The notes beneath the pieces are model-generated. The model searched no databases and was not told the DNA's origin. It worked only from the letters and a program-made list of their open reading frames with translations. The translations under genes and the position numbers were made by a program. Source: Prorocentrum cordatum (lineage: Eukaryota > Sar > Dinophyceae > Prorocentrales > Prorocentraceae). From it: DNA of 64,000 bases. Each line of letters opens with the position of its first letter. Positions within the stretch are counted from its first letter, which is position 1. Location: assembly GCA_963575745.1 (NCBI GenBank), contig CAUYUJ010016149.1, forward strand, positions 428,424-492,423. Direction: 5' to 3'. This document shows positions 30,861-41,026 of the stretch, in pieces.

Positions 30861-33247
30861 TCAGCGCACGAGACGAACAACAGGCTGCCCCATGAACTTT
30901 GTCATGCGTGCCCTTGAAAACTCAGACGTGTTCGGGGCACCCCCTCTGCGCTTCCCAAACGCCGCAGCGGACCCTCCAAAGTCTTCATCTCGGTAGTTCC
31001 AGTGCTTGGACGGTTGTCCTCCAGAAGAACATAATTCCAAAAATAAATGCAGCTTGGGTTTGATGCGAAATATGTTATCATGCGCCGTCGCCAAAGCAGT
31101 GAAATGTTGGGCAAAGCGCACAGAATGCCCCAGCATCGTGTCTTTCATAAATGGGGAAGACCCTGCAAGCGCAGCGTAGCAGCGTGATAAACTCTGCATG
31201 CAAAAATACATAGAAGACTCCACGGGGTCATGCCTGTCGCAGAACAGTTCCGCAAGTTCCACACCCCACGGTATTAGATGCCGAACCATACCAGCGCTGC
31301 ATCTGAGCTTGGGATAGCTGTTTGATTTGCTTTTCACAACCCCAATGCTCAAGCGAGGAAGCCTGTTCGGCGCGCCGTTCGGAGGTTGTCTATCGTAAAA
31401 CCCCTGCATCATAAGGTGCATCTCTCGCATGCGCTGCTTCTGCGCGCCGCCTGGGACTTTCCTCTTGTCGACGCAATACCAGATCAGAGAGCCCATAAAA
31501 TCTGCAGCTACACTTAAATCCGCGCAGCGCAGCCATGCCAACATCAAAACTCGCACGCTGGCAAACGGAACCATCAATAAAGGGCATACTCGATGTCCAG
31601 AATCCAGGATTTTCATCAAGAGTTCTTGCCATGATCTGCGGTCCGTGCGCCAGGGCGCGTCGTGGCCGATCTCGGTGGAGACCGTGCGGGCATCGAAAAC
31701 TTCGCTTTACCATCCTCCCTCTCCTTTTCTGCCTAGGCCTCCTCCGCCTGCTCCTCGGCTTGCCCACCCTCCTCGACGCCCCCGTCACTTGGCGCGTCGC
31801 CCTCCCCTCCCCCCCAGCGCGTCGCTCCTCCCCATCACATATGATTTCCTGTTGCGTGCCTCGTCGTCGTCGTCGTCGTCCTCCTCCTCCTCCTCCTCCT
31901 CCTCCTCCTCTTCCTCCTCCTGCTCCTCCTCCTTGCCCTCCTCCTCCTCCTCCGCCCCTCCTCCTCCTCCTCTGTCTCCCTCCTCCATCTCTCCTCCTCC
32001 TCCTCCTCCTCCTCCTCCTCCCCCCCTCCTCCTCCTCCTCCTCCTCCTCCTCCCCCTCCTCCTCCTCCTCCTCCTCCTATCCGTCTCGTGTTATTGATTT
32101 GTTTATGCGCGTTGCCATCCCTTTCCTCCATTCCCCTCTCCCCCCCCCTTGCCTCCTCCAGCCAATGGTCCGCACTCCACCTCTCGACTCGCCCTGCTGG
32201 CCCCGCGCGCAGCGTTGATGGCCCCCCCCCGCTTCTTGGGCGAGCGCCCCCTAGCGATAGGGGATGGCCTTTGCAGCGTCAGCGCGGGGGGCGCGCAATT
32301 TTCGCGCTGGGGCCCCCCTCCTCAGGCAGCGCAAGGGGGGGCGGGGCGTTGGGGCAGGGGTCGGTGGAGGCAGAACTGGGTTGGCTATGTGTTTTTCCCT
32401 GTGACCTCGGGCAGCTTGATCTTACACTGGAAGCAGCACTCCGCGCCCTGCCACCCTGGCAGCTTCAGCACCTCCTTGAACATCTTCCAGTCGCCTTTGA
32501 TCTGGCAAACAACGCCCCTGAGAGGGAGTCGCCCTCTCTCGCTATGCTGTTTGGCCCTCCACTTGTCGCTCTTCCCGAATGGCGATCCATCGTGTCTGCA
32601 CGATGGCCACGTTTTGGTTGCGAGGTGCGCGAATGGCCAGCGGGCAATTTCAAAAATGCCATCCAGGGCGTTTGGGGACAACTGGTTCTTCAGCAAGCAT
32701 GCGATGGGCGCGCGGAGGTTCGCGCAGCGCTCCTCTAGGCCAGTTAACAGGAGCGAAACAATTTCAGCGGTCACGCTGCGGTCCCAGTTGCAAGGCGCAC
32801 CGTCTTGCCAGATGCCGCATGGGACCGTGTCGGAGTCGCCGAGGGGCGACGCTGCACTGTTGAAATGCTCCAGCGAAACGGGATCTAACCCAGACGTGCC
32901 AGTCATAACATCTGCGTGGCCGAAGAACGCCAAGCGATCCAAAATCTCGTGGGGCAGCATTACATGCATTTTCTGCAGCTCCTCCACCTGCCTTTTAGTG
33001 TTCCACACCCGCACGTCGCACGCGCACAAGGGTGGCCAACCGTTCTTGGAGAATTGCCCGGGCATTTTTCTGATGGTACTAAATCAGCAACGCCTGTGGC
33101 ACCAGAGCGGTGGATGTCGTTTGCCAATTGAAGCCCCCAAGCGCCCGACACGATGTTGCGCGACACGAGGTCAGCGACATTCGCCCTCAGGCGTTTGTCT
33201 GCTGGCAGCGCGCGCCTGCCATGAGGCAGCGCGCGTTTGGACAGCAT
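30861..33247 (-). CDS. Dinoflagellate transposon-type protein (KGDW / YRDEDFGG family)
   Basis: ATG 33247 opens MLSKRALPHGRRALPADKRL, followed by NIVSGAWGLQLANDIHRSGA. The frame breaks at a T5 run (33065-33069) and continues from 33065 with NGWPPLCACDVRVWN, MLPHEILDRL, WPSCRHDGSPFGKSDKW, IKGDWKMFKEVLKLPGW and CCFQCK. After an intron of about 850 bp (CCGAG/GTCACA near 32410 to TTTGCCAG near 31553) the second exon has LAWLRCADLSVAADFMGSL, IRHLIPWG-like VRHLIPWGVELAELF, IKPKLHLFLELCSSG and HWNYRDEDFGGSAAAFGKRR, ending at 30861. I recognise this order from abundant dinoflagellate repeat-family proteins, probably transposase-related. No biochemical role is established. Relict spliced leaders lie 16-60 bp upstream. 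The intron carries a (CCT)n tract. Confidence 0.6.
31860..32085. repeat. (CCT)n microsatellite
   Basis: About 220 bp of CTC and CCT with a short GTC start, inside the presumed intron of the KGDW-type gene. Confidence 0.95.
32248..32263. repeat. Short hairpin CCCCTAGCGATAGGGG
   Basis: Same arms as the other CCCCT/AGGGG hairpins. It lies within the presumed intron of the KGDW-type gene. Confidence 0.6.
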
Positions 33248-33262
33248 GCTGCGGCGACCTCT

Positions 33263-33306
33263 CTCGAGCCAAAAGCTACGGGCGTCCCTTGAGCCAAAAG
33301 CTACGG
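33263..33306 (-). other. Two tandem relict spliced-leader sequences
   Basis: On the minus strand CCGTAGCTTTTGGCTCAAG (33306-33288) is followed six bases later by CCGTAGCTTTTGGCTCGAG (33281-33263), 16 bp before ATG 33247. The dinoflagellate leader has CCGTAGCCA then TTTTGGCTCAAG, so the first copy lacks only two internal bases. Such relics arise when a trans-spliced mRNA is reverse transcribed and reinserted. Two in a row imply repeated rounds. Confidence 0.85.
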
Positions 33307-33493
33307 GCGTATCTTGCGCACTGGCGCGCCCCACAACAGGGCCACCCCTGCAGGAGAGGGGCGACGAGAAGATGCGAAGGTCCCCCTCGAGAAGGGGTCG
33401 CGCTGGATACCGGGCGAGGCGGCGAAAGGGGGGGTGGAACAGCAGAAGGGGGAAAGGAGAGAACGAGAGAGAGATATACATATATATATGTGC

Positions 33494-33499
<6 letters not shown>

Positions 33500-33545
<46 letters not shown>

Positions 33546-33675
33546 AGAAAAGACGAACGTGAGGGAGAGCGAGAAGCAACGAACGGACAGACAGACAGAC
33601 AGACAGACAGACAGGAAACAGACAGACAGACAGACAGAGATAGGCAGAGACAGACAGGGGCAGACAGACAGAGAG
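33500..33675. repeat. (GA)n and (GACA)n microsatellites
   Basis: TATATA and GA at 33478-33540, then GACA tetramers at 33588-33670. Confidence 0.9.
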
Positions 33676-33805
33676 CCCCGATCGAGGTTTGCGCGCATTT
33701 TTCTTGTTGGAGCGTCGCCTTGCGCCTCCATCTCTAGCGTCTGCGCGCCGAGGGGATGATATGGATGTAACTCAGGGAGCTACGAATATGATACGGAAAC
33801 GCCAC

Positions 33806-35003
33806 TCACTCCACGTAGCGCGAGAACCTCTTGACCGCCAGTTTGATGCCGTCCAGGTGGTGCTCTGCGGTGGACTTCATGGCTACGAGATCCTTGTTCA
33901 ACTTGGCATAATCCTCTTTCTTCTCGTTCGTCTCGTGAGTGATTCCCGTCCTCTCGATCAGGAGCTCCACCGCCCCCTCGTGATCAGTCGCGCTCTTGAG
34001 GATCTTGTCAGCCTCCTTTGCCCAGGTGTCATATTGGCCTTTGTCACTGTCCTTGGCAGGCTTGGCGCGATTGTGGAGCTTCGCGCGGAGCGTCTTCAGC
34101 TTCTTCATCTCAGCCTGGTGCTTTGACAGGGTAGACCTAAGCGCAAGAAGAGGGAGGGGGGGCGCTTGCGAGGGGAGTGGGCAGGAAGACGAGGGAGAGG
34201 AGAGATTGCTGAGGCGATGGCGTGATCGAATCCTTGTTCGCCTGGATGTTCGGCCACAGCGGGTTCTCCAGCTTCACTGGGTTTGCGCTCGCACTGCTGC
34301 TGCCGCTGCACAGCTCCCCCATCCTGCCTTCTGCCCATTCCAGCGCTTTTGCCGACTTGACGTTGCCCTCGCCCGTGAACTTTTTCTTGTCAGACGTCTC
34401 CAAGCTGTCCTCAGACATCTGTGGGACAATGAAATAGAACTCGTGCCACAATATGCTGTCCTTCTTGTCGTACTTCACTGGAAACGCCTCCTTCGCATTG
34501 TACGTCTGTGAATTATCCTCCCACCACTCCTGGGCGAACTCGAGAGCCAGCTTATGATCCTCAAAATCTGACAATGAAAGGTTCTGTTCTTTCAAAACTT
34601 GCGGAACTGTGACGTACCCCTTCGTGGCCCATTCCTTATGTTTTTCTGCATTTTCGCATTCTTCGTGAAACGTATGCACCCAGTCCAAGTTCTTGCTCTT
34701 ATCCTTCTGGAGGGTCTCCAATAACGCCTTGCGCTCTGAAGGGCTCTTGCAACTCGACCAGACTGCCTGCGCTTCCGCTGCCTTCTTCTGCAAATCTGCA
34801 TCAGTGCCCGAGGAATTGTACTTGAGCCAGTTGCGCATCTTTGTGGCCTCTTTCGGGTCGACCCCCTCCCCCTTAGAAGCCTGGCATCTCTTAGGAGCGG
34901 GGCCAGAGTCGTCGCCTTTCTTCGCCCCGCACACCATCGACGAACAAAGAATCATCATCGGCGCGGCATACGCGAAGCAAGAAACCGCGGCGGGAGGAGG
35001 CAT
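33806..35003 (-). CDS. Lys/Glu-rich helical protein, two exons, dinoflagellate-type
   Basis: The first exon may begin at ATG 35003 or, more plausibly, at ATG 34936 (MVCGAKKGDDSGPAPKRCQA). It continues with RNWLKYNSSGTDADLQKKAA, NLDWVHTFHEECENAEKHKE, YVTVPQVLKEQNLSLSDFED, FAQEWWEDNSQ and SILWHEFYFIVPQ, ending near NIQANK at about 34230. The second exon (about 34133-33806) reads STLSKHQAEMKKLKTLRAKL, then VELLIERTGITHE and AVKRFSRYVE, with a stop. The intervening 95 bp contain a C-rich tract and CGCTTAG. Composition is even and helical. It resembles a common unnamed dinoflagellate protein type, but I cannot name a function. Exact splice bases are ambiguous. A diverged leader-like sequence lies upstream at 35079-35101. 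Confidence 0.6.
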
Positions 35004-35078
35004 GCTGTCGAACCGTACAAGGATCCAACACTCGCAAATGTAAAGATGACAATCAGCGCGCCGAAAACAAGCGGACCT

Positions 35079-35101
35079 TGAGCCGAAAAGCACTTACGGG
35101 A
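35079..35101 (-). other. Possible diverged relict spliced leader
   Basis: On the minus strand CCGTAAGTGCTTTTCGGCTCAAG keeps CCGTA, TTTT and GGCTCAAG of the leader in order with changes between. It lies 76-143 bp upstream of the candidate start codons of the minus-strand gene at 33806-35003. The first half also looks like a GTAAGT splice donor, so this is uncertain. Confidence 0.4.
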
Positions 35102-35215
35102 TGCATGCTGCCCCCTCCCCCCTTTGGCCCTGCCTGCCTCCTTCCTCGTCGGTCCTTATTGCCGTAGCGCCCTGATCTGCAGAAATCCGCCATGCTCATC
35201 CTGCCCCCCAGAAAA

Positions 35216-35280
35216 CCCCTACAGTAGGGGCACGAACCAAGAGGACAATGAGATCTAGGCTAGATACCCCTATCAAGGGG
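35216..35280. repeat. Two CCCCT/AGGGG hairpins
   Basis: CCCCTACAGTAGGGG (35216-35230) and CCCCTATCAAGGGG (35267-35280). Confidence 0.75.
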
Positions 35281-35456
35281 TGATCGCGGACTGCGAGCGA
35301 ATGGTAAGCATTTGCACTACCGCTATTAAGCTGATCAGAGTGTAGGGTCAGAAGCCCCGTGGTCAAACCACCAGTCTTTGTTCGGAAGTGTTGGTTTCAT
35401 CAGGCAACGCAAAGTGAGCCAATCTGCCGCTAGAAAGCGGACAATCTCGTTTCTGA

Positions 35457-35544
35457 AATTCTATTAAATAGAATTTCTATGTAATAGAATGTTGGTTTTG
35501 CTTGATACTTCTTTCAATTCTATTAAATAGAACTTCTATTGAAT
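35457..35544. repeat. AT-rich direct repeat of a near-palindrome
   Basis: AATTCTATTAAATAGAA occurs at 35457 and 35516, each followed by a TTCTAT-containing tail. The unit is itself almost palindromic. It stands out as an AT island in GC-rich DNA. Confidence 0.8.
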
Positions 35545-35619
35545 CGCTTCGCTCATTCCGCCGGCCCATGCGGTCTCATGTCTGCCGTTTGCCCGAGGGC
35601 CTGGTGTCAATGCGGCGCT

Positions 35620-36240
35620 GTGGGGGTTCCTGGGGCCGCTTGGGGGACTCCTGGGGCGCTCGGGGGGGCATTTGGGGGGCCTCCTGGGGCCGCTTGGGGG
35701 ACTCTTGGGGGCCTCCTGAGGGCCTCGTGGGGGCGAGGGCGCGCCATTTTGTTTCGTGTTCCCTCTCTGGGACCCCTTTGGGGGTGTTCTTGGGGCCCTC
35801 TTGGACCGTCTTGGAGGCTTCTTGGGCCGTCTTCGAGCCCTCTTGGGCGATCTTGGGGCCCTCTTGGGGGCCTCTTGGGCCCTCTTGGGGCGATCTTGGG
35901 GGCCTCTGGGGCCGTCTTGGGGCGTCGGGAACCGAAAGGGTGGAAGCTCCAAAACTTTCAAAAACCTAAAGAAAAAGGAATGGATTTTGCCTCCGGGGGC
36001 CCTCTTGGGAGTGCTCTGGGAGGCCTCTTGGGGCGTCTGGGGGCTATCTTGGGCGTCTTGGAGCGATCTTGTGGCATGTCTGACCCCTCGTGTACCATCT
36101 TGGGGGCCTCTTGGGGGCCTCTTGGCCTTTCTTGGGGCTCTCGGGGACGTCTCGGAGCCCTGTTGGTGCGCTCATGGAGCGCTCCTGGAGCGCTCTGGGG
36201 GACTCCTCCCGGGACTCTCTCAGGACCTTGCCGGGGTACT
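35620..36240 (+). repeat. CTTGGGGC-type tandem array, copy 3
   Basis: The longest of the five arrays, with two arms around a core at about 35930-35995 (CAAAAACCTAAAGAAAAAGG, then GGGCCCTCTTGGGAGTGCTC). The core resembles that of the 42515-42815 array. The minus strand reads as (Gly-Pro-Gln/Lys-x) repeats, a composition effect. Confidence 0.8.
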
Positions 36241-36244
36241 TTTC

Positions 36245-36590
36245 GTCCGGGGGCCCCCAGGGGCCGCCCCGCGCGCGCGAATTAGAGAATTCTTAACCAG
36301 TTACCGGAGATCTTAGCGCGCCTCTGGCCCGTTGGGCCGGCGAATTTAATAGAATCGGGTGTGTCTTCTGTGGCCCAGCTGAGCGGGCTTCCAGTCGCAG
36401 CCAGCGTGCAGCGACTGTCGTAGATATGGATGTGAAACCCACCGCGGGTCTCAGGCCCCCTTCGCGCCGCACACGAGGAAGTCGCCCTCTGGGAGGGGGG
36501 GGCGGGGGGGGGGGGGCGCAAGTGCAATGTGTGGGAGGGGGGCAGATCCACAACAGAAGTGGTGACGGCTCTCAAGGAAAAGCATCGCGG
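36245..36590. other. Unassigned stretch
   Basis: Ordinary sequence with a G run at 36495-36520. Probably 3' flank of the minus-strand coiled-coil gene. Confidence 0.3.
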
Positions 36591-36592
36591 TC

Positions 36593-37696
36593 CTAGTTCC
36601 CCTTGCGGCCGCCCTTCTTGCCGTCCTTCTTGCCCCCGCCCTTCTTCGCCTGGGCGCCCTCGTCTTTCTTCCGCTTCTCCTCCTCGTCTTTCCTCCGCTG
36701 GTCCTCCTCGCGTTTCTTCCGTTCCTCCTCCGCCTTCCGATCGGAATCCTCTTTCTGCTTCCTCCCGGCTTCTGCCCTCGCGTCGTCCCCTTCCTTCTTC
36801 TTCCTCTCTTCCGCTGCTGTGCGGGCCGGCTCTGCTTGCGCCAGTCCCCGCTCCTCTGCAGCCTTCCCGTCGTTCTCCTCTGTCTGCCGCCTCTCTGCGC
36901 CGGCCCTCTCCTGCTCCGCAGCCGCCGTGGCCATAGAAGCCGCCGTCGCCACCTCCAGCGGACTCGCAGCGCTTGCGCAACTGCCCCCGCCTCCCCCGCG
37001 CCTGGCGTCAGCTCTCTTTTTTTCTTGCGTTTTCGCTCGTGGCGCCTGTCCTCTTCCTGCTTGCGCTTCCGACTTTTTTCGGTTGCGCTTCTGGATTCCT
37101 CCTCTTGCAGCCTCATCGCCGCAGCCCCTTCTTCTTCCTGTTGCCTTTGTTTTTTTCACGCTCCTCCGCCTCTTTTCGCTCCTGCTCGATTCGTTGGAAA
37201 GCTTGGGCTGCTCTGCTAGCGACGCTCGCCTCTGCTTGCTCCAAGACGCGCTGGACTTGCCTCGTCATCTCTGCTCTCCTCTTCCTCTCGTCGGCCTTCG
37301 CTTGAATCTCCCTTTCTTCCGCCTGCCTGGCTGCTTCCTTCCTCTCTTCCTCTTGTCGCCGAAGAGCTGCTTCCTCGCGTCGTCGGGCTGCTTCCTCGTC
37401 CCTCCGCGCCTGCTCCTGCAGAGCCCTCCTTTCCATCCCCCAGCGTGAAGCCGTTCTCTCGCGCCTCCCCCCCTCGGCCTCTTCAGGATTGCGCGCCCTC
37501 TCTTGTTGAGATCCTCCGTCTCAGCGCCGCTAGTGTCGTCTGCGTTCGCCTCTGGGCCGAGCGGGGCCCCCTCGCAGGTCTCGGTCTGCATTCCTGCCTC
37601 CTGCGTCGCAGGCTGCGTCGCTGGATGCGCGCCTGCAGCTCCTGCTTCCGCGCCCCCTCCTCCTGCTTCCGCGCCTCCTCCTGCCCCCTCGGCCAA
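36593..37696 (-). CDS. Charged coiled-coil protein, frame-broken
   Basis: Three minus-strand frames join end to end. The first, at 37696-37440, begins MAEGAGGGAEAGGGGAEAG and contains QTETCEGAPLGPEA. The second, at about 37440-37150, reads RREEAALRRQEEERKEAARQ and RVLEQAEASVASRAAQAFQR. The third, from about 37155 to the stop at 36593, reads KAEEERKKREEDQRRKDEEE and ends KKGGGKKDGKKGGRKGN. Breaks fall at a C5 run (37437-37441) and a T7 run (37150-37156). Together they describe a Glu/Lys/Arg-rich coiled coil with a basic tail. No domain is recognised. It may be the 3' part of the multi-exon gene at 38310-40868. Confidence 0.45.
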
Positions 37697-37720
37697 GCCC
37701 TGGGGATTGCGGACAATATG

Positions 37721-37818
37721 CCCCTTGCTGAGGGGTCATTAATACAAGTAGGGATGTTTGCACCCTAGAAAATGGGAATCTTATCGTAGGGCTGTTTTGG
37801 CGTCCCCTAGCGCAAGGG
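37721..37818. repeat. CCCCT/AGGGG hairpins, one good and one degenerate
   Basis: CCCCTTGCTGAGGGG (37721-37735) and the imperfect CCCCTAGCGCAAGGG (37804-37818), just upstream of the coiled-coil frame. Confidence 0.65.
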
Positions 37819-37911
37819 TGCTTTATTTCCTGATCCCCATCGCGTCCTCGGTGGCGTTCACGAGAGCTTGCTCGTTCCTGTCCATCCTCTGCTGCTGCCA
37901 CCTGGGAGGGG

Positions 37912-38235
37912 GAAAGGGGGGGGGGGGGGGGGGGGTGCGGGGGGCGGGGGGGAAGAGGGGGGGGGGGAGGATGAGGAGGAGGAGGAAGAGAAAGGAGGGG
38001 AAAGGAGGAGGCAGGAGGGAGGAGGCGGAGGAGGAGGAGAAAAGGAAACGGATGTGAAGAGGGAGAAGGGGGGAGGGAGGGAGGGAGGGGGGGAGGAGGA
38101 GGAGGAGGAGGATGAGGAGGAGGAGGAAGAGAAGGGGGAGGAGGAAGAGGAGGAGAAGGAAGGAGAGGAGGAGGAAGAAGGGAAGGAGGAGGAGAAAGAG
38201 GAGGAGGAGGAGGAGGAGGAGGAGGAGGAGGAAGA
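37912..38235. repeat. G-run and (GGA)n microsatellite
   Basis: G18-type run (37916-37936) followed by 250 bp of GGA, AGG and GAA triplets. Confidence 0.95.
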
Positions 38236-38309
38236 ACCCTGCAAGAACAGAAACTCGGATTGAAAAACTGCGAAAAGTTTTTCATGCCAAACTCTGGTGA
38301 CAAGAAAGG

Positions 38310-40868
38310 TTTATCATGTCAAACTTAGGTTTCCAGTGGGCGCGCAGTGCAATGGGTTCCCATGGGGGCCACCTGGCGCGCTCGGCCTCCGACTTGCGGC
38401 CGCGATAGCGGCGACCTCCTGTGGAGATGAAGCCCCGCTCCGTCCACCAGCGAGAGGCGTGGTGCTCCTGGCAGGAACGCGACACGCACGTGAAGACCCA
38501 CGTGCGCCTGCTGCACTTATTGCACAGCTGGATCTTGTCCGTGCGCAAGAACGGCCTTGTTGGGGCCCTCGTGTACCGCTTCTCCCTGATATCCCTCAGC
38601 ATCTCAGCCTCATCCTCCTCCTCCTCGTCTGAGACGGCGGTCGCGTCGTCCTATAGGGGAGGAAAGGGGGGGAGACGAAACAAATTCTTTATTGAAGAGG
38701 CGTCCCCTAGCAAGGGGTAAGCTTTTGCATCCGACCCAGCGTCCTTCGCGTCATCGAGATGACGCTTCCGCGGAGGATCGCCCCACTGGTCGCCGCCGCT
38801 GCCTCCCGGAGCAGATCCGCTGCCAGCGATCATCGCCTGAGGGATGGGGGGGGGGAGGGTTGGCGCGCGCCCTCGCTCTTCTCTGGCTCTACCCAAGGAG
38901 TTCCTGGAGGGAGAAGGCTTCTCTTAGAAAACTTTGGTTTCTGAATTCCCTGATCCCCATCTCGCCCCTGACATCCGAACCTCCTGATTTGTTTCCAAGA
39001 CTCGCGGCCTCCGCCCCCTGCGAAGCGAGCCATGCGGCGAGCGCCGCGAGCGCAAGAGCCATGCGGCGAGCGCCGCGAGCACAAGAGCGGCACAAGGCCT
39101 TCTCGCGAGCCTCGCGGGCTCGATCGCCTTGAGCCGCAAACGGCTGCACTGAACGTAAACAATCGAAATCTCTTGCTGTGGTTCCCCCGAATGAAGGGGC
39201 GCGTCCCCTAACAAGGGGTTCGTGACGCCCCTGGTGGAGGGGATGTAAACATTATATAATAGCGTGAAGAGATGAGATGGCGAGCCCCTGACAGAGGGGA
39301 AGTGCTGCGTAAGATGACGATGTGTGCTGATGATGGCGATGATGATCGTGATGATGATGATGAGGAGGATGAGGGTAATTCCATAGATCAGCTCCTCCAT
39401 CAGAGCGTCCGCAGCGCCCCGCGCAGCATCCTTCGCCTCAGCAATCGTGCCCTCCTTGAGCTGCTCGCACACCTGCCTGCCGATGTCCAGCAGCTCCTCC
39501 TTCGACACCTTGTCCCTCGCAGCGGCGCCTCCGAACGAGCATAGCTGATTCTTCTTCCCGTGCAGCAGTTTGATCCCCACCCTGTAGTCCCTCTTGTACC
39601 AGTCAAGGTGATAATCGCGCCCGTCGACAGCGCCTCCAACTGCTTCGTCGGCTAGCTCGTCCTCCGCCTCGTCGTCGCCACCGCCTCCCGCGTCCTGCTG
39701 CTCCTCCTCCTCATCCTCTTCGTCTTCCTGCCCGCCGCCTTCTTCTCCGTCCGAATCCTCGCTGGCAGCCTTCGCGCGGGCAGGGCGCTTCCTGGGAGGT
39801 CCCTTCATCGCTGCAGCAGGGCGCTTCCTGGCTGCTTTCATACACTTTTTCTTCGTTGCTTGTTTGTCAGGTTTCGTCAGCGCCTCCTTCTCTTGGGCCT
39901 CCCGCTTCTTCCGCCCCTCAGCATGGGCAACGAGCAGGGCGTTGGACTGGTCTGTCTCGATCTTGTCCCCACCAGGCGCGCGTGCGATCAAGCAACCCAT
40001 CTCGCCTGCTGACAGCGGCATGCGCGTCTCCTGGCCCGACTCATCAGCAGCGGCCATGGACGGCGGGTCGGAGTTCCAGTCGTACCACGTCACTTGTGAT
40101 AAAGAAGACGGATGAGTTGGACGGATAGAAGAGGATGATCACAGCAGGAGAAATTAGCAGGCAGCAGAAAGGGATGGAGAGGAGGTGAAAAGTGACCTTC
40201 TTCGCAGAGCTAGAAGCGGCAGGTGCAGCGGAAGGGCGCGCAGGTGACTCCATCACCTCCTGGCTTGAGAAAACGACGAGCGGGCTGTGCACTTCGTCTT
40301 TCTTGGTCTTCGCCTTGGGCGGTGGAGAAATCCCATGTAGCTCCTTGATCAGCTTGTGCCTTGCGCCTGCTGGACTGCGTGGTGCACTCGCGGCTGGGGC
40401 CGAGCTCTCGGCACGAGTGTCATCCTCGGAGGTGCTCTCGACGACGTCACTGCGTGGCGTCTCCTTCTTGTTGCCAGAAGAAGTACGACCGCAGTCCAAG
40501 TTCATCGCCTGTCCGAGGGTCCTCGTGTAGTGATCCAGCTTCTCCGCGGCCACGGCGCTCCTGAGCTTGTTCGCTACGTAGCTGACGCACCTGCTCATCT
40601 CAGTGGCCCAGCACTTCGCTTCCTCTGCCGCGAGGTGCGTCTTCTGCGAAACGATGGCCTTCGTGGGCGCCGTGGAGCTCAAGCGCTGCGACGCCTGGCA
40701 CGCATCCAACAAGAACGGCATGTTATCTTTGATGATCTGCTCCGTTGTGCCATTGATGTAGTTCTTCTCGATCAATGACGCGTGCTGCTTCACCAAGTCA
40801 ACCGCGGCCTCATCGCCGAGCTGGCAAGTGCGGTAGAGGCGCGGCTTCTCCTTAGAAGCGCCCCCCAT
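38310..40868 (-). CDS. Multi-exon unknown protein with CxxC zinc motif
   Basis: Exon A starts at ATG 40868 (MGGASKEKPRLYRTCQLGDE; then KNYINGTTEQIIKDNMPFLL and AANKLRSAVAAEK-like VANKLRSAVAAEKLDHYTRT) and ends near SSSAKK at about 40196. Exon B (about 40090-39380) reads WYDWNSDPPSMAAADESGQE, a Lys-rich part (KKKCMKAARKRPAAAMKG), an acidic stretch, then HLDWYKRDYRVGIKLLHGKK and SKEELLDIGRQVCEQLKEG. Exon C begins at 38650 after a pyrimidine tract ending CCTATAG: DDATAVSDEEEEDEAEMLRD, LCNKCSRRTWVFTC and CQEHHASRWW, a likely zinc site. No family name is certain. The acidic and basic patches and zinc site suggest a nuclear protein. Hairpin repeats sit in the B-C intron. Confidence 0.5.
38704..38717. 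repeat. Hairpin CCCCTAGCAAGGGG
   Basis: Member of the CCCCT/AGGGG family, in the presumed intron just upstream of exon C of the minus-strand gene. Confidence 0.7.
39128..39148 (-). other. Possible diverged relict spliced leader
   Basis: On the minus strand AGCCGTTTGCGGCTCAAG resembles the leader's AGCCATTTTGGCTCAAG with one change and one insertion. It lies in an apparent intron and could be chance or a piece of an older insertion. Confidence 0.3.
39184..39299. repeat. Cluster of four CCCCT/AGGGG hairpins
   Basis: CCCCCGAATGAAGGGG (39184-39199), CCCCTAACAAGGGG (39205-39218), CCCCTGGTGGAGGGG (39228-39242) and CCCCTGACAGAGGGG (39285-39299). Confidence 0.8.
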
Positions 40869-40941
40869 CTCAACGCAATGCCTGCTGCCACTCGCGTTTG
40901 AGCAAATGGCTACAGAAAAAAGGGTAAAAGAAATGGAAGTG

Positions 40942-40984
40942 CCCCTTTGAAGGGGTCGCAGGAAGCTCTTCCCCTAGCAAGGGG
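40942..40984. repeat. Two CCCCT/AGGGG hairpins
   Basis: CCCCTTTGAAGGGG (40942-40955) and CCCCTAGCAAGGGG (40971-40984), about 75 bp upstream of the start of the multi-exon gene. The second is identical to the copy at 38704-38717. Confidence 0.8.
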
Positions 40985-41026
40985 TGACGTCGCGCAACCA
41001 TGAGGGATCATGTCGAACACAACATA

